Positions 31,625 to 40,146 of a DNA stretch of 54,266 nucleotides are shown piece by piece. The notes below the pieces were generated by a model. That model was not told where the DNA came from. It ran no database searches and worked only from the letters and a program-made list of their open reading frames with translations. Positions within the stretch are counted from its first letter, which is position 1; every line of letters begins with the position of its first letter. The DNA is taken from assembly GCA_030674455.1 (NCBI GenBank), contig JAUSGQ010000017.1, positions 1 to 54,266 on the forward strand, read 5' to 3'. Both the position numbers and the translations under genes were made by a program. The stretch is from a bacterium (GTDB lineage Bacteria; Patescibacteriota; Minisyncoccia; Phycocordibacterales; UBA2100).

Positions 31625-31655
31625 GATATTTTATTTATAGTGAGCGTAGTCGAAT

Positions 31656-32174
31656 CTATACCGTTAAGTCGTTCTCGGATTTTATATCCACGGCATTTTG
31701 CAAAATCCGTTCAAACATTGCCGCCGCAGTGGCGACTACGATCGAACCGAAGGTGATGAAGACGCCCATAGCAATCCCGCCTGCCGCATCATCGCTACCA
31801 TGATTCAATATGATGAAAATTTCTTCTACCACAACAAAACCAATGATGGTTAGTGCGCAATATTTTATAATCCGCAGAGCTTTTACTGCCGCTTGCGAAA
31901 ATATCTTATTTTGTCCGGCATATCGGAGCACCTTGAACGCCTGATAGAGTGCTACGAAAAAAGGAATAGACCCTAGGTAGACAAGCGCCAGGAATGGATC
32001 CCAGTAAATACTAAACAGGTCTAAGTTTGCGGCTCTACCCTCGGTCAGAGGGAACCGAATCAAAAGAGCAAGAACGCCGATGCCTAGAGCCACAATGACA
32101 ACCTGAAGAAATATGGTTGAGCTTCTTTTTCCGCCGGAGGCGGATCCGCCTTTGGCGGACATATTCAAATTCAT
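31656..32174 (-). CDS. DUF2975-like membrane protein
   Basis: Four TM segments; adjacent XRE partner is the usual arrangement for this family. Confidence 0.75.
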   Translation of the reverse strand: MNLNMSAKGGSASGGKRSSTIFLQVVIVALGIGVLALLIRFPLTEGRAANLDLFSIYWDPFLALVYLGSIPFFVALYQAFKVLRYAGQNKIFSQAAVKALRIIKYCALTIIGFVVVEEIFIILNHGSDDAAGGIAMGVFITFGSIVVATAAAMFERILQNAVDIKSENDLTV

Positions 32175-32333
32175 GATTTCATCGTAATTTACCGCTTATC
32201 GTTAGTCAATACATATTTATCGTTATTTGCACGCGTTGTAAGGTACGGCCCATAAGACCGTCTAATAAATCAGTGTCCGGCAGTTTATTCGGGTACTGTA
32301 ATTTATTAATTTAATTTTAGTTTTTAAAAAAAC

Positions 32334-33413
32334 ATGAACATACGCACATTCGGCGCTTCGGCGCTTACTCTCGTGTTCGCGCTGGGCTTTGGGGTTGCGA
32401 GCGCCAGCGCTTTATCAGTTTCCTGCTCGGGAACCCCTGCAATTTCCAGCATAACGTGGGTGGCCACCACCACGGACGGCGTCGCTCCCATCGCGCTCTT
32501 GTGGGGCAACGGCAGCACCTCAACCTCACAGACGATTCTCTATTCGCCGGGAACATACGCAATGACAATACAAGCGACTGACGCTTCGTCTACAGTTGCC
32601 ACGAGCACCTGCTCGGCAGTCGTGCAGGCGCCTCCGACAATTACTTCGTTCACAGCGTCACCTGTATCTATCACGAGCGGACAAAGCTCGATTCTCACGT
32701 GGTCTGTGAGCAACGCAAGTTCCACAAGCATTAATAACGGCGTCGGTGTTGTGTCCGGCACATCAACCGTTGTTTCTCCGACTGTTACAACGACATACAC
32801 ACTCTCGGCATTGAGTCCGGCGGGTACCACAACGGCCTCGGCTACAGTGACAGTGAACGCGACCAGCACAGGCGGCTCTTCCACACTTGCGCAACAGATA
32901 CAGGCATTGTTGCAGCAGATACGTGCGCTCCAACAGCAAATAGCCCAACTCATCGCGAACCAATTCGGCTTTGGGACCACGACACCGCCGATTATTCCGC
33001 CCGGCCAGTTCGGTAAGGCAGTTTGCATCTCGCTATCCCGCAATATCGGTGTCGGAGATTCCGGTGACGACGTGAAGAAAATCCAGGAGCTGCTGACAGA
33101 AAACGGATTCGCTACGCCGGCCACCGGATACTTCGGGCCTATGACAGCTCGTTCCATGAAGCACTTCCAGGAACGTAGCGGTATTGCATCATCAACTGCG
33201 TCCAATGGATACGTCGGGCCGCTGACGCGCGGATTCTTTGAGCGCGCATGCGGTAAGGGACTTTCCAAGCACTCAGAAAGCTCCGAGGCCGAATCATCGG
33301 AAGATAAGCGAGAAAATTCGACTTCCAATATACGTTCGGGCAAATCCGACAAAGCCAACACCGGAAACGGAAATAATGGCAAACGTTCCAACGGTTCCCG
33401 CGACGACGACTAA
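32334..33413 (+). CDS. Secreted protein with Ig-like and peptidoglycan-binding domains
   Basis: Signal peptide; NIGVGDSGDDVKKIQELLTENGFATPATGYFGPMTARSMKHFQERSGI. Confidence 0.85.
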   Translation: MNIRTFGASALTLVFALGFGVASASALSVSCSGTPAISSITWVATTTDGVAPIALLWGNGSTSTSQTILYSPGTYAMTIQATDASSTVATSTCSAVVQAPPTITSFTASPVSITSGQSSILTWSVSNASSTSINNGVGVVSGTSTVVSPTVTTTYTLSALSPAGTTTASATVTVNATSTGGSSTLAQQIQALLQQIRALQQQIAQLIANQFGFGTTTPPIIPPGQFGKAVCISLSRNIGVGDSGDDVKKIQELLTENGFATPATGYFGPMTARSMKHFQERSGIASSTASNGYVGPLTRGFFERACGKGLSKHSESSEAESSEDKRENSTSNIRSGKSDKANTGNGNNGKRSNGSRDDD

Positions 33414-33443
33414 CGTAGCGCGCCAACCCGATTAACGTTCACG

Positions 33444-33470
33444 CGCCCTCTTAACAGAGGGCGCGTGTGT
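33444..33470. terminator. Hairpin ACGCGCCCTCT-taac-AGAGGGCGCGT
   Basis: Strong hairpin shortly after the stop of 32334-33413; no long T tract. Confidence 0.5.
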
Positions 33471-33570
33471 TAAGAGTGAACCCGAGCAAACAGCATTTGT
33501 AAGTTACTGCTCCCTAACCCGTCTTAGTACTTAAGGTCAGAATTATCAGTCTTAAAATACATCAAATTAT

Positions 33571-34338
33571 ATGAACCGAATCAGCATCACATTCAGTTCC
33601 TTCGCAATCGCTGCTCTCATGGCAGTTGCACCTTTAGTTGCTTTTGCGGACACAGACGCTTCTAAGGGCGTCGTTATCAGCGCGAGCGGGAACGTCAATG
33701 TAGTCGGTGCAAGCGTAACGGCGGTCTCCAGCACTTCAATAAGTGCCGCAACGGCACTGGGCTCGACAACTATTAATTGGACGGTTAACACTTCCCCATC
33801 GACAAAGATTGAGGCGAACGGAGTAATAAGCACATCCACGAGCGGCATCGTAATCGGCGACAAAATTAACTTCTCGGGTACGCTGTCGAGCTTCGGCTCA
33901 ACAATCACGGTCGCCGCATCTCGAATCCGCGACACGTCTTCTTACCCGAACCTCAACGGCGCGGCAGGGAAAATAACGAGCATCAATGCAACCAGCAGTT
34001 CATTCGTGCTCTCGATAGGCCGGCACAACGTGACGGTGCAGACGAACGCATCAACGGCGATTACTGTGAACGGCGTTTCAACTTCCACGTTCGCGTCGCT
34101 GCAAGTCGGCCAGCAAGTGAAGGTGACGGGAACCTTGAACTCGGGCGGAACGGTCATCATCGCCTCTAATGTCCTCGCGATAACGAGTGGCAATAGCACA
34201 AGAATTGAGGCCAGAGAAAAAGCCGAACAGAAGCGAGAGAAAGCAAAGGAACTTCGAGAGGAGGCAAAACAAGAGCGAGAAACGAAGAATTCTGCAAACT
34301 TCTTTCTCAATCTCTTCTCCAAGCTACGCGTCAATTAA
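33571..34338 (+). CDS. DUF5666-like secreted protein
   Basis: Signal peptide; GKITSINATSSSFVLSIGRHNVTVQTNASTAITVNG...LQVGQQVKVTGTLNSGGTVIIASNV. Confidence 0.75.
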   Translation: MNRISITFSSFAIAALMAVAPLVAFADTDASKGVVISASGNVNVVGASVTAVSSTSISAATALGSTTINWTVNTSPSTKIEANGVISTSTSGIVIGDKINFSGTLSSFGSTITVAASRIRDTSSYPNLNGAAGKITSINATSSSFVLSIGRHNVTVQTNASTAITVNGVSTSTFASLQVGQQVKVTGTLNSGGTVIIASNVLAITSGNSTRIEAREKAEQKREKAKELREEAKQERETKNSANFFLNLFSKLRVN

Positions 34339-34462
34339 GACAACTTAAAACGGATAACCTCCAGCGCCCCGTCTACAGGCGATTGAGTACAATCGGATGC
34401 CAAACCCATCGGTCCTCTCGGGGCGCTGTAGGGTTTTGAATATCGCGCTTAGATAATTACTT

Positions 34463-34611
34463 GCGGACGGGGAGAGATTCGCCTACAACTCTCGCCGCGC
34501 CGTCGCTCGGCTCGGTCGCAGGCCGCCCCTCGCGGTTTGGCCTGCTGGTCAAACATCGCTGCGGTCTTCGAATCCTCACGAAATATGCGTAGGCACATTT
34601 CTCCCCTCCGC
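34463..34611 (-). other. tRNA-Ser-associated element, copy 2
   Basis: Minus strand GCGGAGGGGAGAAATGTGCCTACGCATATTTCGTGAGGATTCGAAGACCGCAGCGATGTTTGACCAGCAGGCCAAACCGCGAGGGGCGGCCTGCGACCGAGC...GGCGAATCTCTCCCCGTCCGC; hairpin tagCGCCgataGGCGcatatttt lies between it and the tRNA. Confidence 0.85.
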
Positions 34612-34649
34612 AAACAAAATATGCGCCTATCGGCGCTATTCTGTAGTTG

Positions 34650-34734
34650 CGGAGGGGGAGAGATTCGAACTCTCGGTGCCTTTCGGCACGGTGGTTTTCG
34701 AAACCACTGCACTAGACCTCTATGCGACCCCTCC
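34650..34734 (-). tRNA. tRNA-Ser (CGA)
   Basis: GGAGGGG...gtggt-ttCGAaa-accac...GAGTTCGAATCTC...CCCCTCC-G. Confidence 0.95.
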
Positions 34735-34984
34735 CCTGGACAGGCCGAGGCCTGTCCGTTTTTGGCCCGAGAGATTTTGTCTCGAACCAAGCACGTTATG
34801 CAAAGCAGAACGCGCTTAAGAACTGACTCCGCAAACAATATCATTTATTTTGCTATTCAGCCAAAATAATACTACTATGACAAAGCTTTTTGGTTTTTCT
34901 AGAAGCTAAAACCTGGAAGCTGTTTCTTAGGCTAAATCATCCCAAGGGATAATCGCCCGAACATTTGCTTTGCAAATGTTTTAG

Positions 34985-35056
34985 GGCCCTATCGTCTAAT
35001 GGTTAGGACGCCGGCTTTTCAAGCCGTTAATCCGAGTTCGATTCTCGGTAGGGTCA
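34985..35056 (+). tRNA. tRNA-Glu (TTC)
   Basis: GGCCCTATCGTCTAATGGTTAGGACGCCGGCttTTCaaGCCGTTAATCCGAGTTCGATTCTCGGTAGGGTCA. Confidence 0.95.
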
Positions 35057-35073
35057 GCGCATAAGTCTGTCAA

Positions 35074-35104
35074 CAAAAAGCACCGCAAGGTGCTTTTTGT
35101 TTTT
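35074..35104 (+). terminator. Rho-independent terminator after tRNA-Glu
   Basis: AAAAAGCACC-gcaa-GGTGCTTTTTGTTTTT. Confidence 0.85.
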
Positions 35105-35286
35105 CGTTGTGTAATGAAGAAAAACACGTTTATATTTTTTGCACTTAATGTTCGCCGATTAATCCCTTCATGAAAAAGGGATTAAAAAATCTTTACTAGA
35201 ATCGCACAAGTTACATTCTCGAATGCTCTTGAGATAATGACGCGCACGGCTCCGCCGTTTTATTTGTAATCATAAACACGCAAGTT

Positions 35287-35958
35287 ATGTATTCATTCAT
35301 CGTACTCACAATCGCGGCAATTCTCGGAATGCCGCTTCCATCTGCCGCAATGCATCAGACAAATATTACGAGTATTAATCGAGAGCCAGTAGTGCTGGCA
35401 CGAACTTCGACGCCTGTTATAAAGCGTCGAACTCGTTTTGCACCCCCGCCTTCGGCAACTACTACCATACCGGCAACTCCGCCTGTCACGGTCATTCCTG
35501 TGCCGCAACCCTTGCCGTCAGCTCCACCAGTTCCGCCGCAGAGCAATGTCGCATCGCAGATTGAGGCTGCGATATTCTCGCTCTCTAATGTTGAGCGACA
35601 GAAAAACGGCCTCGCTCCGCTCGTTGTCGACTCGTCACTCGCGCAAATCGCGCGCACACATTCCGCGGACATGCTCGCCAAGAATTATTTCAGCCATACT
35701 GATCTTTCGGGTTGCGGCCTTTCCTGCCGGTTCGAAACGGCGCATTATTACTACTCAAGCATCGCGGAAAATATTCACTGGATGAGCGGGTACAATCTGG
35801 ACGCATCAGGAAGCGCGCAAAAAATCGTGAACGACTGGATGAATAGCCCAGGCCACCGCGCAAATATCTTGAACGGCACGTTCACGAACACGGGCATCGG
35901 CGTCGCCGTCCTTGGTTCGAAAATATATTCCACGACCGAATTCTCCATTCCGCGATGA
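35287..35958 (+). CDS. CAP/SCP-like secreted protein
   Basis: LSNVERQKNGLAPLVVDSSLAQIARTHSADMLAKNYFSHTD...AENIHW...WMNSPGHRANILNGTFTNTGIGVAV. Confidence 0.93.
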   Translation: MYSFIVLTIAAILGMPLPSAAMHQTNITSINREPVVLARTSTPVIKRRTRFAPPPSATTTIPATPPVTVIPVPQPLPSAPPVPPQSNVASQIEAAIFSLSNVERQKNGLAPLVVDSSLAQIARTHSADMLAKNYFSHTDLSGCGLSCRFETAHYYYSSIAENIHWMSGYNLDASGSAQKIVNDWMNSPGHRANILNGTFTNTGIGVAVLGSKIYSTTEFSIPR

Positions 35959-35999
35959 AAGGTTAGAGCTCAAAGAGCAAGAGTGATATAATTCACCTC

Positions 36000-36311
36000 G
36001 TGATAAAGAACCCTTTCTATCGCGCAGTTCTCGCGGCAGGTTACATTGTAGCAATCTCATTCTTCTTCTTTTTTGGCACTAGGTATCTGCGGGACACTCC
36101 CGATACGATACTAACTCCGATCACGATGCTTTCGCTTTTCGTCCTCTCCGCCTCGATAATGGGCTATTTGTTTCTTGGCGCTCCACTTCAGCTGTATTTG
36201 GACGGAGACAAAAAAGGCGCAGTGGTCGCATTCGCAAAAACGGTTGGATTCTTCAGTGCAATTACGGCGCTTTTTCTCATAGGCCTCTTTGTTTCCTCCT
36301 ATCTCATGTAA
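36000..36311 (+). CDS. Small membrane protein, hypothetical
   Basis: Three predicted TM segments; GTG start. Confidence 0.6.
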   Translation: MIKNPFYRAVLAAGYIVAISFFFFFGTRYLRDTPDTILTPITMLSLFVLSASIMGYLFLGAPLQLYLDGDKKGAVVAFAKTVGFFSAITALFLIGLFVSSYLM

Positions 36312-36320
36312 GTGTTTCGG

Positions 36321-36445
36321 CGACATTCCAATATTCTCTAGGCCGACAGAGTTGATATCGACAGGCCAAGCCACGAAATCTGCTGATTCGGTCCAAGCCA
36401 CGAAATCTCTTGATTCGCCTGTAGACGGAATGTTGGAATGTCGCA
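36321..36445. repeat. Inverted repeat GCGACATTCCAATATTC ... GAATGTTGGAATGTCGC with ~90-nt loop containing a tandem duplication
   Basis: Loop has ccaagccacgaaatctgctgattcg / ccaagccacgaaatctcttgattcg. Confidence 0.85.
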
Positions 36446-36494
36446 TAGCTAGATTGCCCGCTTGACCGCTGGCTGATAAGATGATGAATGCACT

Positions 36495-37439
36495 ATGAAG
36501 CTCCCGAAGGACATACTCACGATTCCGCAATTAAGCCGCCAAAACATTGAGCGGATTGTTTCTGATGCCTTCAGATTCAAGGAATACAAGGGCGCGCCGA
36601 AGGCGCGCGACCAGGTTTTGGAGGGTAAATCAATCGCCCTAATATTCGAGAAGAACTCCCTTCGCACAAGGGTTGCCTTTGAAACGGCGGTTAGCGCGCT
36701 CGGCGGTCACCCCATCTTTCTCTCGGGGGACAATATATTGTATAGGGCGAAGAGCGACACCAGCCGCGAAAGCATCGGCGACATCACGCAGAATCTCGAC
36801 CGGCTCGCGCACGGAATAGCGGCGCGCGTAAACAAGCACAAATCGCTTGTCGATATTACGGGCTATTCCAAGAATCCGGTCATAAATTTGCTGTGCGATG
36901 AGCATCACCCCACGCAAGCGCTCGCCGACTTGATGACGATACAGTGGCACAAAGGAAAGATGACGGGGCTTAAAGTCGCGTTCATTGGAGATGGAAACAA
37001 TGTCGCAACGTCGCTCATGGATATTTGCGCTGTCATGGGAATTGATTTTTCTATCGGCAGTCCCGCCGGCTACGAGATGCCGAAGAAATTCCAGGACATC
37101 GCCAAAGGGATAGCCGCGCAAAGCAACTCGAAACTGGAATTCACGAATGACCCGAAAATAGCGGCTGCAGGTGCCGACGTAGTCTACACCGACACGTTCG
37201 TCTCAATGGGCAATGAAGCGGAGAGCAAGAAACGCGCTGTTGATTTCAAGGCGTATCAAGTCAACGCGGAAATAATGAAGTGTGCCAAGAGCGACGCGAT
37301 ATTTATGCACTGTCTGCCGGCGCACCGCGGAGAGGAAGTCGCCGCCGAAGTTATAGACAGCAAACAATCCGTCGTGTTCGACCAGGCCGAGTGCCGTCTG
37401 CATATTGCAAAATCGCTTCTCTATCTGTTGTACAAGTAA
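36495..37439 (+). CDS. argF: Ornithine carbamoyltransferase
   Basis: FEKNSLRTRVAFETAVSALGG, HPTQALADLMTI, VAFIGDGNNVATSL, DVVYTDTFVSMG, MHCLPAHRGEEV. Confidence 0.93.
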   Translation: MKLPKDILTIPQLSRQNIERIVSDAFRFKEYKGAPKARDQVLEGKSIALIFEKNSLRTRVAFETAVSALGGHPIFLSGDNILYRAKSDTSRESIGDITQNLDRLAHGIAARVNKHKSLVDITGYSKNPVINLLCDEHHPTQALADLMTIQWHKGKMTGLKVAFIGDGNNVATSLMDICAVMGIDFSIGSPAGYEMPKKFQDIAKGIAAQSNSKLEFTNDPKIAAAGADVVYTDTFVSMGNEAESKKRAVDFKAYQVNAEIMKCAKSDAIFMHCLPAHRGEEVAAEVIDSKQSVVFDQAECRLHIAKSLLYLLYK

Positions 37440-37446
37440 CGGATGC

Positions 37447-37492
37447 AATTCTGGCAGTCTGACTGCTCATTAGCAGTCAGACTGCCAGAATT
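37447..37492. repeat. GTCTGAC-core palindrome doublet
   Basis: AATTCTGGCAGTCTGACTGC-tcatta-GCAGTCAGACTGCCAGAATT. Confidence 0.9.
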
Positions 37493-38103
37493 CGTCTCAA
37501 AAAGTATTCGTGAAAGAGCGTAGTAGTCAGCTCCGGATGAAATGCGAGCGCAAGATAGTAGTTTCCTTTTGCCCCGTTAGAAGCGGAGCTTCTAACGGGG
37601 CTCACCTCCTCTTCGCACGCTAAAATTTCATTATTGTATTCAGCGAGGACACGAACATTCTTCCCTACCCTTGTGATTTTCGGCGCTCGGATAAAAATCG
37701 CGTGCATTGCGCCGAGCGACGTTTTGATATCAGCTTCGAACGATTCATTTTGCCGGCCGTAGGCGTTGCGCGCCACTTCGATATCCATAAGTTGGAGCGT
37801 CACTTGGTCTTTCGTTTTATTTTGAGCGTTTTTGGAGAGCATAATTGCTCCCGCGCACGTGCCCAATATATTCGGTATCTTTTTCATCCCCTCAAAGATG
37901 CCTGCACGCTGACAAAGCTTGTAGAATGTCGTGCTTTCGCCGCCGGGCATGATGAGGGCGTCCAAACCTGCTAGGTCTTTTTTCTCACGGACGGAAATTA
38001 CCGCAACATCCTTGTGCAATTTTTTTGCGGCATTTTTCACCGCTTCAATGTGCTCCGAAACATCCCCCTGTAGCGCAAGTACACCTATAGTTAGCATGCT
38101 CAC
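37477..38103 (-). CDS. pdxT: Pyridoxal 5'-phosphate synthase glutaminase subunit
   Basis: IGVLALQGDVSEHIEAV, LIMPGGESTTFYKL, ILGTCAGAIMLS, AFHPELTTT. Confidence 0.95.
   Translation of the reverse strand: MSMLTIGVLALQGDVSEHIEAVKNAAKKLHKDVAVISVREKKDLAGLDALIMPGGESTTFYKLCQRAGIFEGMKKIPNILGTCAGAIMLSKNAQNKTKDQVTLQLMDIEVARNAYGRQNESFEADIKTSLGAMHAIFIRAPKITRVGKNVRVLAEYNNEILACEEEVSPVRSSASNGAKGNYYLALAFHPELTTTLFHEYFLRRILAV
37571..37601. repeat. Perfect palindrome in frame inside pdxT
   Basis: GCCCCGTTAGAAGC-gga-GCTTCTAACGGGGC; encodes SPVRSSASNGAK. Confidence 0.9.
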
Positions 38104-38105
38104 TG

Positions 38106-39014
38106 TTAGATTCCGCGCTCCGCGTATTTAGTCGGAAGGGTTGCGATTTCCAGACCTGCCATCGCATCTCCCAATCCCTTGCTCGCTTCCGCGATTTTTT
38201 TCTTGTCGTTATAATGCGCAACCGCATCTACGATTGCTTTCGCGCGCTTGCCCGGATTGCTGCTCTTGAAAATTCCGGAGCCGACGAAAACGCCGTCAAC
38301 TCCCAACTGCATGCACAAAGCGGCATCGGAGGGCGTCGCGATTCCACCGGCCGCGAAGTTGACCACGGGCAATCTGCCTAATTTTGCTATTTGAATGAGC
38401 AGTTCGGGCGAGACTCTATATTCGACTGCTTTCGCCTTGATTTTTCCTATCTGCTTCTTGCGCAAAAATTCCTTGAGTTCGACAATTCCCTTTTCAACCG
38501 CGTGAATATGCCTCACAGCTTCCACGATGTTGCCGCTTCCGGCTTCGCCCTTCGTTCGTATCATCGCGGCACCTTCGCGCAAGCGGCGCACCGCTTCTCC
38601 GAGATTGCGCGCGCCACAGACGAACGGAATCGTGAACTTTGTTTTATCGATATGAAATTCCTCGTCGGCCGGCGTTAAAACTTCGCTCTCATCTATATAG
38701 TCAACTTCAAGCGCCTCAAGAACTTGGGCCTCAACGAAATGCCCGATTCTGCACTTCGCCATGACCGGAATAGTCACCGCTTTTTGGATGCCGATTATCA
38801 TTTCGGGGTCCGACATTCGCGCGACTCCGCCCTGCACCCGGATGTCGGACGGCACTCGTTCCAATGCCATGACGGCGACGGCTCCCGCGTCTTCCGCGAT
38901 TTTCGCCTGCTGCGCGTTCGTGACATCCATAATGACGCCGCCTTTTAGCATGCGCGCGAGCCCTGCTTTCAGTTCAAAGGTTCCTTTTTTCTGTTTTGAG
39001 TTCTTTTCTTTCAT
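38106..39014 (-). CDS. pdxS: Pyridoxal 5'-phosphate synthase subunit
   Basis: [55 protein letters not shown]...[35 protein letters not shown]. Confidence 0.97.
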   Translation of the reverse strand: MKEKNSKQKKGTFELKAGLARMLKGGVIMDVTNAQQAKIAEDAGAVAVMALERVPSDIRVQGGVARMSDPEMIIGIQKAVTIPVMAKCRIGHFVEAQVLEALEVDYIDESEVLTPADEEFHIDKTKFTIPFVCGARNLGEAVRRLREGAAMIRTKGEAGSGNIVEAVRHIHAVEKGIVELKEFLRKKQIGKIKAKAVEYRVSPELLIQIAKLGRLPVVNFAAGGIATPSDAALCMQLGVDGVFVGSGIFKSSNPGKRAKAIVDAVAHYNDKKKIAEASKGLGDAMAGLEIATLPTKYAERGI

Positions 39015-39069
39015 GAGCCAAAAACAGAATATAACCGCTTGCGGGCAATCTGGCAAGAATCAAGCTGCT

Positions 39070-39426
39070 ATGATTAACTTATCGAAATCATCCCTTATAT
39101 GCTTATTCCCTCCTTCGCATAAAGCTACGGACGGGCACTGCGCGCGAATAAGCATATAAGGAGAAAAGCTTGAGAAATCATTTCAACAAAAGGTTCTTGC
39201 GGTTGTTGCGAAAATCTCTAATGGGGAAACTTTGACTTATAAAGAAGTTGCGAGGCGCGCCGGAAGTGCAAATGCAAGTCGGGCAGTTGGGAATATTCTA
39301 AAGCAAAATTACGACCCAAAAATACCATGCCATCGCGTCATCCGAAGCAGCGGCAAAGCCGGCGGTTACAATCGCGGCGCTCGCGCAAAAATCAAACTGT
39401 TAGGAGCAGAGGGTGTAAAACTGTAA
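39070..39426 (+). pseudogene. 6-O-methylguanine-DNA methyltransferase-like (Ogt/ATL) gene apparently interrupted by a structured repeat
   Basis: Same frame: MINLSKSS-[repeat with in-frame TAA]-GEKLEKSFQQKVLAVVAKISNGETLTYKEVARRAGSANASRAVGNILKQNYDPKIPCHRVIRSSGKAGGYNRG. Only residual start in the intact part is TTG at 39232. Confidence 0.6.
39093..39161. repeat. Structured modular repeat, copy A
   Basis: CCTTATATGCTTATTC-cctccttcgcataaagctacggacgggcactgcgcgc-GAATAAGCATATAAGG. Confidence 0.9.
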
Positions 39427-39546
39427 TTGCCAGGAACAATCAGTCTTTGTGAGCGTAACAAAAACGAGGAAACAAAACGCTGGATTGCTTCGCGGAGTTT
39501 ATCCAGAGTACTCGAAGGACTCGCAATGACGGAAGTTAGATACTAT

Positions 39547-40092
39547 TCAAAACGCTTTGAAATTCGTTCCGGCGATTCCGCCGTTCGACCCTGAGATAAG
39601 GGTTTCTTTGTGCAGGTCAAACTGCCTGTCGCCGTCGTCTACATAGAGCAGCGCTTGGTACGACTCTCCCGCGACAGTGGCCCGCAAAAGAGGCACGTTT
39701 ACATCTTTGTAACTTCCGGCTTCAAATCTTCCTGCACCAAGTACTCGTCCGTCTTTGTCGCGAATGCCGACCCATCCCATCTCTAAAAGCGTAAGCGACG
39801 CGACTTGCACTTGAGACCCTGCCTTCTGATCGTTCACGCTTACAAATTCTCCGCCCACGGCGGAAGAAGTCGCGGGAGATGTCCCGACTTCGCCCGTAGG
39901 CAACGCTTCATCTGAAGTCGTCGCATCAGACTCGGTAATCGCGCCGTTTTCCGTATTTAGCTCGTCAACCAAAACTGCGTTCCGCGCCTGTTTGTAGCCC
40001 AAATCCCACGCAAAGATAAGCAGTGCGATAATCGCCACAATAGCGGTTATTTGATTGCTTCTTTTGTTCATATTGATGTTCATAACGGTCAA
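39547..40092 (-). CDS. Membrane-anchored DUF7282-like protein
   Basis: QKAGSQVQVASLTLLEMGWVGIRDKDGRVLGAGRFEAGSYKDVNVPLLRATVAGESYQALLYVDDGDRQFDLHKE; likely start at the internal Met (MNMNKRSNQ). Confidence 0.65.
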   Translation of the reverse strand: MTVMNINMNKRSNQITAIVAIIALLIFAWDLGYKQARNAVLVDELNTENGAITESDATTSDEALPTGEVGTSPATSSAVGGEFVSVNDQKAGSQVQVASLTLLEMGWVGIRDKDGRVLGAGRFEAGSYKDVNVPLLRATVAGESYQALLYVDDGDRQFDLHKETLISGSNGGIAGTNFKAF

Positions 40093-40146
40093 TGCGATAC
40101 CTAAAGTGTATGCGATGTGCGGGAAGAGTCAAACGTCCGTAAAATC

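Noticed and set aside
34449-34869. ORFs over tRNA-Ser(CGA) (GGGEIRTLGAFRHGG..., KAPRVRISPPP)
   Set aside because: Same artefact: the ORFs read through the tRNA and its associated element.
36585-36610. GCGCGCC-gaa-GGCGCGC palindrome in argF
   Set aside because: Short and GC-rich with a plausible native peptide; not distinguishable from chance without alignment.
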